From JAJFKJ01 sp964443025 (GTDB taxonomy: Bacteria > Pseudomonadota > Gammaproteobacteria > JABCZS01), in contig CAYUEL010000001.1 in assembly GCA_964443025.1 (NCBI GenBank), positions 1-64,000 on the forward strand: 64,000 nt of DNA, in the 5' to 3' direction. The notes under the pieces are model-generated. The model did not search any database. It was not told where the DNA came from and saw only the letters and a list, made by a program, of their open reading frames with translations. Positions 53,890 to 62,900 of this stretch are shown in pieces (positions within the stretch are counted from its first letter, which is position 1; every line of letters starts with the position of its first letter). The position numbers and the translations under genes were made by a program.

Positions 53890-55062
53890 ATGAAAACATT
53901 TAATTTACCCGATTTAGGCGAAGGTTTGCCAGATGCAGAAATTCGTGAATGGTTTGTGAAAGTAGGTGATACGGTTAATGTCCATGACAACATTGTTTCC
54001 ATGGAAACAGCCAAAGCGGTTGTTGATGTTCCAACACCCATTGCCGGTAAAATTATAAAACTTTATGGAAAACCAGGCGATGTGATTCAAACCGGTGCGC
54101 CACTTATCTCTTTCGAGGGTGAAAGCATTATTGGCGAAGAGAAACGCGAAGATACAGGCACTGTTGTCGGAAAACTTGTACAACACAATAATGTTTTGCA
54201 AGAAGAAGTTAAAATCATTCGATCCACTTCTGCTGGAGCAAGTCATCGAAAAGCGCCACCGGTAGTGATTGGTTTGGCGAATCATCTGGGTGTTGATTTA
54301 AGCACCGTACAAGGTACGGGAACCAACGGTATGATCACAGCGCTTGATGTAAAACGCGCACACAATGGTAGCAGTAATGTTTGCACGATGGAAATCAAAC
54401 AAACAGCACCCGCAACTCCTGAAGGTTTTGAACCACTCAAAGGTTCACGACGCATGATGGCACAAGCCATGCAAATGTCACACGAACAAATCACACCCGT
54501 CACATTGTTTGACGATGCAGACATTGCTGCGTGGAATGAAAATCAAGATATCAGCGTTCGAATTATTCGTGCTATTGTTAAAGCCTGTCAACAAGAGCCT
54601 TCTCTAAATGCGCATTTTGATACAAAGGCACAAGCACGAAAATTGTTTAATGAAATTAATCTGGGACTTGCCGTTGATAGTGAAGAAGGTTTATTTGTGC
54701 CGGTGATTCATCATGTTGAAAAGCTGGTTCATGAGCCAACACAATTACGTGCAAAAATTAACACCCTGAAACAACAAATCCGTGATCGTTCAATAGCATC
54801 GGATCAATTCAAAGGTGCTACCATCACGCTTTCTAATTTCGGCACATTGGCCGGACGTTACGCAACACCTATTATTGTACCCCCTCAAGTTGCAATCATT
54901 GGTTGCGGCAAAAAACAAGACGTTGTTGTCGCTGAACAAGGCAAAGCGGTGGTACATCCGATTCTACCCATCTCCCTTACCACCAACCATTGCGCTACTA
55001 CAGGTGGCGAAGCGACCCGTTTTCTGGCGGCGTTTATTAAGGATTTACAGGCTGCGAATTAA
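53890..55062 (+). CDS. Dihydrolipoamide acyltransferase E2 (single lipoyl domain)
   Basis: 390 aa. The lipoyl domain has the lipoylated Lys42 in VSMETAKAV; a peripheral-subunit-binding domain is at about 120-157 (ANHLGVDLSTVQGTGTNGMIT); the catalytic domain ends with NHCATTGGEATRFL. There the usual H-x-x-x-D-G of the acyltransferase reads His-Cys-Ala-Thr-Thr-Gly, with Thr in place of Asp. A TGG form of this motif occurs in a known E2 subgroup, so it is not proof of inactivity. The E3 lipoamide dehydrogenase is not in the window. Confidence 0.9.
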   Translation: MKTFNLPDLGEGLPDAEIREWFVKVGDTVNVHDNIVSMETAKAVVDVPTPIAGKIIKLYGKPGDVIQTGAPLISFEGESIIGEEKREDTGTVVGKLVQHNNVLQEEVKIIRSTSAGASHRKAPPVVIGLANHLGVDLSTVQGTGTNGMITALDVKRAHNGSSNVCTMEIKQTAPATPEGFEPLKGSRRMMAQAMQMSHEQITPVTLFDDADIAAWNENQDISVRIIRAIVKACQQEPSLNAHFDTKAQARKLFNEINLGLAVDSEEGLFVPVIHHVEKLVHEPTQLRAKINTLKQQIRDRSIASDQFKGATITLSNFGTLAGRYATPIIVPPQVAIIGCGKKQDVVVAEQGKAVVHPILPISLTTNHCATTGGEATRFLAAFIKDLQAAN

Positions 55063-55076
55063 ACAAATTAGGAATA

Positions 55077-55085
55077 TGTTATAAT
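55077..55085 (+). promoter_or_regulatory. Extended -10 promoter of lemA
   Basis: TGTTATAAT (extended -10) lies 32 bases upstream of the lemA ATG. No recognisable -35 is present, in keeping with an extended -10 promoter. It separates lemA and its partners from the E2 operon. Confidence 0.5.
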
Positions 55086-55117
55086 AGCCGTATTATTAAA
55101 CAACCTGCGAGGTCACT

Positions 55118-55684
55118 ATGATGGAACCCTGGATTATTGTATTAAGCATTATCGTGCTGACGGCTGTTCTTTTTATCGTTTTATACAACCGTTTGGTTTC
55201 CTTGCGGCAAACACGTCAAAACGCTTTTGCTGATATCGATGTACAACTCAAGCTGCGTTACGATTTGATCCCAAACCTTGTTAACACCGTTCAAGGCTAC
55301 GCCAAACACGAACGTGAAGTATTTCAACAAGTCACCGAAGCACGCGCACAAGTGGGACAAGCACGTTCTATTAAAGATCGTGCGCAAGCAGAAGGCGTAC
55401 TTTCTTCAGCATTGATGGGTTTACTTGCAGTCGCTGAGAATTATCCCGCGTTAAAAGCCAATGAAAATTTTATTAGCTTGCAAAAGGAACTGGCTGATAT
55501 TGAAAATAAAGTTGCTGCATCACGACGCTTCTTTAACAATGCCACCAATGAATTTAACACTGCAACACAACAATTCCCGTCAGTCATCATCGCTAGATTT
55601 TTTAATTTCCATACGGAAGAATTTTTTGATTTAGGCGGTGAACGCACCGACATGTCTAAACCTGTTAACGTGAAGTTCGATTAG
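55118..55684 (+). CDS. lemA: LemA family membrane protein
   Basis: 188 aa with one N-terminal membrane helix (IIVLSIIVLTAVLFIVLY) and a long helical bundle: RQNAFADIDVQLKLRYDLIPNLVNTVQGYAKHE, the conserved LemA region. The C-terminus ends EEFFDLGGERTDMSKPVNVKFD. LemA proteins associate with the membrane and M48 proteases; the exact role is not established. It is followed by an M48 protease gene 10 bases on, a common pairing. GAGG lies 6 nt before the ATG. Confidence 0.93.
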   Translation: MMEPWIIVLSIIVLTAVLFIVLYNRLVSLRQTRQNAFADIDVQLKLRYDLIPNLVNTVQGYAKHEREVFQQVTEARAQVGQARSIKDRAQAEGVLSSALMGLLAVAENYPALKANENFISLQKELADIENKVAASRRFFNNATNEFNTATQQFPSVIIARFFNFHTEEFFDLGGERTDMSKPVNVKFD

Positions 55685-55694
55685 AGTATTGGTG

Positions 55695-56672
55695 ATGTTA
55701 AGCGCTGTTGGTTTAAAAACCCATATCTGGAATAACAATCTTCGTAGTATTTTATTGTTGATGGGTTTTCCTATTTTAATTATCTTAATGATGTGGGGAT
55801 TTTACGCACTTACCACGCTCATGAGCGCCGTTCCCCCTCGTGGTATATCACCCTTTTCGTTTGCTGCGGAGCAGGGTCTGTTTTGGGTACAACACTATTG
55901 GTACTGGGGCTGGATTATTGCCAGTATTTGGTTTGTCATTGCTTATTTCAGCCATGAAAAAATGATCAGCCGCGCGGCACATGCTCATCCTATTACACGC
56001 AAAGATTACCCTGAACTTTATAACCTACTTGAAAATTTATGCATTTCTCGCGGCGTTCCCATGCCGAAACTTTGCATCATTGAAACGGATGCGATGAATG
56101 CTTTCGCAAGTGGCATCAATCAAAAAAGTTATACCATTACTTTGACCTCTGGTTTAATTGCGCGCCTGAACAAAGATGAACTACAAGCCGTATTAGCCCA
56201 TGAATTAACCCATATTCTAAATAGCGATGTACGTTTATTGATTATCAGCGTTATCTTTGTTGGTATGATCAGCTTTATGGCGGAGCTTGCGGCCGATAGT
56301 ATTTTCTATAGTAATCGGCGATCTTATTCTTCCGATAGTCGCCGTAGTCACTGGATTGCAATGATTGCTGCGCTTATTATTTTAGCGATTGGTTATGTCT
56401 TTGCAATTTTAATACGCTTTGCTTTATCGCGAAAACGGGAATACTTAGCGGATGCAGGATCCGTTGAGCTCACAAAAAACCCCGACGCCATGGTTTCCGC
56501 ATTACAAAAAATCGAAGGTCACGACCAAATGGATAATATGGCTGATGATATGAAAACCATGTTTATTGAAAATTCCAGCAGATTTATGGGGTTATTTTCT
56601 ACACATCCACCTATTGATGAACGCATCAAAGCATTACAAAAATATGCCGGCGCACGGGGTATAAGCGGATAA
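55695..56672 (+). CDS. M48-family membrane metalloprotease (HtpX-like)
   Basis: Start is the ATG at 55695 (a GTG at 55692 and TTG at 55689 are in frame). The zinc site HELTH is in AVLAHELTHILNS, and the downstream Glu ligand is in KREYLADAGSVEL. Four membrane helices (two before, two after the HExxH motif) match HtpX. Role: turnover of damaged membrane proteins. It forms a unit with lemA and the DUF493 gene. Confidence 0.9.
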   Translation: MLSAVGLKTHIWNNNLRSILLLMGFPILIILMMWGFYALTTLMSAVPPRGISPFSFAAEQGLFWVQHYWYWGWIIASIWFVIAYFSHEKMISRAAHAHPITRKDYPELYNLLENLCISRGVPMPKLCIIETDAMNAFASGINQKSYTITLTSGLIARLNKDELQAVLAHELTHILNSDVRLLIISVIFVGMISFMAELAADSIFYSNRRSYSSDSRRSHWIAMIAALIILAIGYVFAILIRFALSRKREYLADAGSVELTKNPDAMVSALQKIEGHDQMDNMADDMKTMFIENSSRFMGLFSTHPPIDERIKALQKYAGARGISG

Positions 56673-56675
56673 TTC

Positions 56676-56942
56676 ATGCAAGATAAAAAACCTAAAATTG
56701 AATTTCCCTGCCAATATCCAATTAAAATTATCGGTAAATCCACGGATAACTTTGACCTTATGATCATCGAGGCTATTAACCCTCACTTACCCAGTCGATT
56801 CGAAGGAACTCTTGAAACACGTCACAGTGAACAAGGTAATTACACTGCCATTACTATTGAAATTACCGCCACTGGTGAACAACAACTTAAAGACATCTTT
56901 ACTGCTTTGAAAAAAATTGAATCGGTAATCATGGTATTATGA
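56676..56942 (+). CDS. DUF493/YbeD-like protein
   Basis: 88 aa with the YbeD pattern: IEFPCQYPIKIIGKS at the N-terminus, YTAITIEITATGEQQLKDIFTAL in the middle, and a VIMVL end. YbeD-type proteins have an ACT-like fold; in E. coli the gene neighbours lipB, but no lip gene is visible here. Length normal. Its TGA overlaps the stop of the giant gene on the other strand by 6 bases. Confidence 0.88.
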   Translation: MQDKKPKIEFPCQYPIKIIGKSTDNFDLMIIEAINPHLPSRFEGTLETRHSEQGNYTAITIEITATGEQQLKDIFTALKKIESVIMVL

Positions 56943-59900
56943 TTTTGCTGGACCTTCTATAGTAGTTATAGGGACTATAGGAGTGATAGGCCGAATAATA
57001 TCTGTATTAAGCCCAGGTATACTTTTTACTTCATGTTTTCTATTAGCCATCAACGATGCGGCATAAGCGGCTGTTTTTTGAGCTGTGTGAACGTTTCCAC
57101 GGAATTGCGCAACCACAAAGAGGTATGCGTATTCTGGCACATGTACTTCATAAAATTGGAGGCTGTTTTCACGTGAAGTAAATGAATATTCCATATCTAA
57201 AACAGGGTCATTTGTATTATCCAAAATTTGTTCCACAGTAGAATATTCTTGGCCAAACAATGATCCGCGTCCTGGTAAATTAGCAGGTGGAGAAGGAGGA
57301 ACTATATTGGGGTTAGGAACCGCGCAGCTCGCACCGCACCAAGACAATGTAGCGTAGTAATTAGCATTCAAGATCATCCAAACGGCTGGGAATTGCCAAC
57401 CTGTGTATGTGCTTTGAAGACTTAACGTACTGTAATTACCACTGTGTGAATTATTGGTACCAAAATTAGAGCTCACAGGAGAAAGACCTGAGAAAGTATC
57501 TGTAGAGTAAAAAGAATTATCGATTGTGCCCGCTATAGTATTAGTACCTGCAATGGCACCCACGCGTGTTCCTGAACCCGTAATATTACCCACGGCAAGT
57601 GAGGTTGAAACCGTACCACTATTCGAACCGACTATTCCGCCAACATCAGTAGCACCTAAAGTAATATCAATAGTACCGCCGAACAATACATTTTCTAAAG
57701 TACCACTTGAACTACCGGCAATACCACCTACATTAGTTGCATTGGCTGTGCCTTCTACTGTAGTTGTGCTGTTGTTGTATGAACGAGCGACGGTACCTGA
57801 TAATAAATTACCCACAATACCACCCACATCCGTAGCACCTTCGACATGACCTGTGAAATACGCTTCGGAGACAGAGCTATTTGTCATGCTGCCTACAACA
57901 CCACCGACGCTACTGCTACCATCAATATTTCCTGAAGCTGTCATATGGCCAGTCACCGTCGTTGTATCTAATTCACCAACAGCACCACCTACTTTACTAA
58001 CACCACTCACGTTATGTGTTCCTGTGATGGTTCCTGTAATGAAAGTAGTACCTGCGGCGAAAAGAGGCCCAGAACCACCAATCACGCTACCCACTTGTGT
58101 ATTACCGGTAACATTCGTAAGCGATGCAAGGTTTTGTGACATAGTTGTATTGGCTAATGCACCAATGACACTACCCACATAAGTACCTGTGGGCACATTA
58201 ATATTACTGTAAATATTATAACCACTCGTGTTAAATCCTGAGAGTGAACCATTCAATCCAACTGCGCCTGCAATACCTCCTAAACCAAGCGCTGCGCCAC
58301 TGGCACTGAAAGAGACGCTGTCTGCAACAGTCACTTGTGTAGCCGATAAATCACCCCTGTTGTAAACGAGACCCACAACAAATCCAAGCGATTGTGCGGC
58401 TCCTGTGGTGATGGTTAATGGCACGCCGTTTGTACCCACGGTGACGGCTGCAGATATTTGTGGAACGTTAGTAGAACTGGATGAAGCATTACCTATCGCA
58501 CCCGCGATACCGCCCACGAACGCCGTTGTTCCGGTAATATTGCCTTGATTATTGACCGTACCAGCCAGATTAATATCACCGGAAGCACCGGAATAATTAC
58601 CACCCCAAGAACCTACGATACCTCCCACATAGCGACCACCCGAAATGGCACCATCATTAAATAAAGTCGCATTGATACTTCCAAGTCCAAGGCCGATAAT
58701 ACCACCGACATTTTCAACATCATTCGCATTGGCTGTGACACTGCCATGATTAGTAAGACTACCACTCCAACCAGAAGCCCCTTTAAATACCGCAAAAATA
58801 CCACCGGTATTACGCGTTCCTGCATTATGTGTTACTGCACCATTATTCACCAATTTATAATTGCTCGATGGACCTGCATAAAAGCCCATGACACCACCCA
58901 CGTTTTCAGCAGTAGATGTTGTTCCCGTAACACTGGCATTGTTGGTCATCGTTACGCCACCCGCCGGGCCACCTAGTGGTGTGAATTGCGAAGCAGCAGA
59001 GACGGATCCAAACAATCCACCGATGGAAATGCGCGTACCTGATACGCTACCCGTTGCTGAAATAACCCCTCTTTTTGTGAAAGCTGCTGTACCTGAGACG
59101 CTACCGATGAGTCCTCCTACCGCGTCTCTACCGGAAACAGAGCCACCTGTGATGGTGAAAGCACCCGCCCCTTCCACGCTACCACCACTGAAAGAGCCGA
59201 ATAATCCACCCGCATTATCAGTAACACCCGATCCCCCAATGGTTGCATTGCTGGTGAAAGAACCGGAGAAAGTGCCTCCTGATACGGAACCTGCAATACC
59301 ACCGGCATGACTGGTCGCAGAAGTACCCACATTACCTGTATTACTGAATGCGCTTGAGAAAGTACCGCTGCTTGCGCTACCAAAAAGGCCACCAACCAAT
59401 GTGCTTCCGCTGATCGTACCACTGTTAGATGCGCCACCCACAAATTCAACCGCTGTATTAACAACACTGGTAATACCTCCAACACCCAAAACACTACTGC
59501 TCGCAGTGACATTACCCGTGTTCGTTAAGCTATTGCTGAAAACGATATCAGCCAGTTCAATACGGCCATAAACACCGGCTACATAATCCCCGCTGCCGGT
59601 AACATTGGCATTGTTAGTGGCACTGCCTGGATTAAAAACCGTTATCGTACCTGCATTGGCGAAATAACCAACGACACCACCGACTTGACTGACACCGGAT
59701 ACGGCAATCGTTGCGCTACCTGATTTTGTAACCGACATACTGGTAGGTTCAAAACTCAAACCATTACTAGAAAGATATCCGATCAATCCACCCACATGAT
59801 TGCCTGTGCCCGTAATCGTTGTTGCGCCGCTGCTACGAGACAATGATAAAACCGAAGTGGTACCAAAGGTGTTGCTGAGATCAGAATAGCCCAACACACC

Positions 59901-62900
59901 ACCAACATCGTTGACACCGCTGACATTACCGGCTGTCGATGTTAATGTACCGTTGAGAGTCGTGCTTTTCATGTAACCTATCACGCCACCTGCTCTATCA
60001 GCATTGGCAGTGACATTGTGACTATTGGTAAACGTAACACCCGAAATAATTTGATTAGTAATACTACCCGCTAATGAACCAATGATGCCACCAACCCTAC
60101 TATTACCTGTAACATCAGCAAGGGAAGTTAAATTTTGTGCGAATGATGCTCTATCTGCACTACCAATTACACCACCCACTTCACTGGCGCCGGTAGCATT
60201 GATCGTAGTATCAATCAGGTAAGTAGAAGGGTTAAAGCCTGAAAGTGTTACATTTTGAGCCGAACCAATAATACCACCCACACTTGTGACACTACCGACA
60301 GTAGTATCAAAACTTATATCGTTATAGACATGGATATTTGTAGCGCTAATACTGCTTCCTTTGCCACTACCTACAACATAACCAAAACTACTTGCCCCAG
60401 AGGAAAGCGCAATAATGCCGATAGGAGAAACCGCATTCCCAACCGTAAGATTGCCACCCAAATCGCTAGACGACATGCTACCCACAATGCCACCGACATT
60501 CATGACACCACTCACAATGCCTTTATTATGCAAAGTACCTGAGACTGTTCCACTAAGAACTGCCAAAATACCACCTGCAGTACCACCGGTAGCGCTCACA
60601 CTACCGGAATTGGTCATATTAGCGGTAAAATTAGCATTTACATCGCCCATGATACCGCCCGCATGATCACCGCTATCAATTTCACCTTGGTTTTCGAGCA
60701 AATCAGAAAATGTAACGCCAGTAGCATTAAACTCACCGATAATACCGGCCACACCGAAAGCGCCTATGATATGGCCAGTATTAAGCATGCCATTTGCAAA
60801 AGTAAGATCAGGTGCATCAAGTTTAGCGATGATACCGGCTGCGAAATTACCTGTACCAGTCACATCAGCATGATTCACCATATCGCTACCGACGCTAAAG
60901 GCAGTGATGGTTCCTGTATTAGCCATACGGCCAATCAATCCGCCCACATGATTAACACCTGTGATGGAAATCGTTCCGCCGCTGATTGTAACGCTCGCGC
61001 TGGTGGGTTGGAAACTGAGTGAACTATTTGAAAGATAACCTATCAATCCGCCCACATCATCCGCACCCGCAATAGTCGTTGTGCCCGTTGTGCGACTGAA
61101 CAACAATGAGCTGGTGGTACCAAATGTGACCCCACTGTCAACGTAACCGACTAATCCACCCGTGTAATTAGAACCCTTGACAGAGCCGCTTGTATTCGAC
61201 AATGCTCCATTAAATGCGCCGTTTTGAACATAACTCACTAATCCACCGACATAATCACCACCTGCAACACTACCTGAATTACTCATGTTTCCTGTGAATG
61301 TACTACCTAATATTGCACCCGCAATACCACCCACTTTCGTGCTTGCAGCATTCGGTGTCGATACACCAGAACCTGCAAATACCGAGCCGGTATTGTTAAA
61401 TGTGGTAGCAACCGTTAATCCTGCTCTATTGAAACTACCAAATATGCCACCAATATTAGACGTTGATCCAGATGTATGTATTGCGGAAACCGTTGCATTA
61501 TTTGTAAATGTGCCTGAAGATGTAAAGGCTGTAATATCCGATGCAACTTTACCAATCAATCCACCAATGAAAGAGCCTGTTAATGAATTGGAAGTGACTG
61601 CCACATCTGAACCAACCGATGCGTTCGCAACACCCAATGTACTACCCGTGCTAAGATGACCAATCAATCCACCGACATTCGTCGTACCTAAAATCGTTGT
61701 GCCGCTGCCATTCGTTGTCGTAAATGTTGTTGCGGCGGATATTGTAATATTCGTGGCCGAACCTATCAAACCTCCCACGTTCGTTATACCGCTCACACTG
61801 CCTGTGTCTGTTAATGAAAGTGATGTTAACGTACCTCCGGTGACATTACCGAACAATCCACCGGCATTACTCGATAATCCGCCCACTTCTGAGATATTAC
61901 CCGTGTTAGAAAGATTGCCTGCAAAACTACCCGTGCTAAATGTGCCTAAAATACCGCCTACACCCGTCACATTCGCATCACTCGTGTTATTCGTCACATC
62001 GCCGGTATTAGTTAAAGCATTCGTGATAGCAATATTACCCATCGCACCAAAAATACCGCCGGTATTTCCATTCGCTCCCAAACTCACCACATTCGCCGCA
62101 TTGCTAAATGCTGTTATCGCTGCATACGATGTCACTGCGCTCAAATGACCAATTAATCCCCCAACCCGATTAATACCACGGACCGTTCCAGCAGTCGTTG
62201 TCAATACATCACCCGCTAACGCATTAAATGTTCCACCGGTCACTGAACCAATCACACCGCCCACATTCGTATTACCGTCTGTCGTACTCGTCGCAAATCC
62301 TACATTACCTGAACTGGTCAATCCACCGCGAATATCACCGCCAGTCATGCTACCGATCACTCCACCTACATTTGAATTAGAAGCCGTTGCATCCGTTGTG
62401 GTATTAATTGAACCTGAGTTACTCCAAGTGCCCATGATAATACCACTTGCTAATAATCCAACCACACCACCGACATTGGCATCACCACCTGCTGTGAAAT
62501 TAGATGTTACATTCACCGTATTAGTGAGATTATTGGCAAATGCACTCGAACTCGTGATATTCATTTGCCCAATCATGCCGCCAACATTAAATCCCGTCAC
62601 AATAAATGCTTTATTATTTAATGTACCTGAAATCACAGCCGTATCTGTGCCACTCGCATCTACCAAACCAACCATACCCCCTATGTTGCTGTTCGTTGTA
62701 TCCACTGAAAAATAATTAGCCGTTGTCGTATTGACCGTGCTCGTTCCACTTAACGTACTTGCACCTGACATGTGCCCTACAATTCCCCCTAAGTTTTTAT
62801 TCGCTGAACCTGTATTTAATGCAAGGGATGTTGCAAGACTATTACCATAAATTTTCGTACCGGTAAGTGAACCATCATTCAACGTTCCGACCAATCCACC

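Noticed and set aside
57526..62715. Long open frames opposite the giant GLUG-repeat gene
   Set aside because: They mirror the repeat structure (Pro/Thr/Val-rich antisense of GGLIG units) and have no ribosome sites or known domains.
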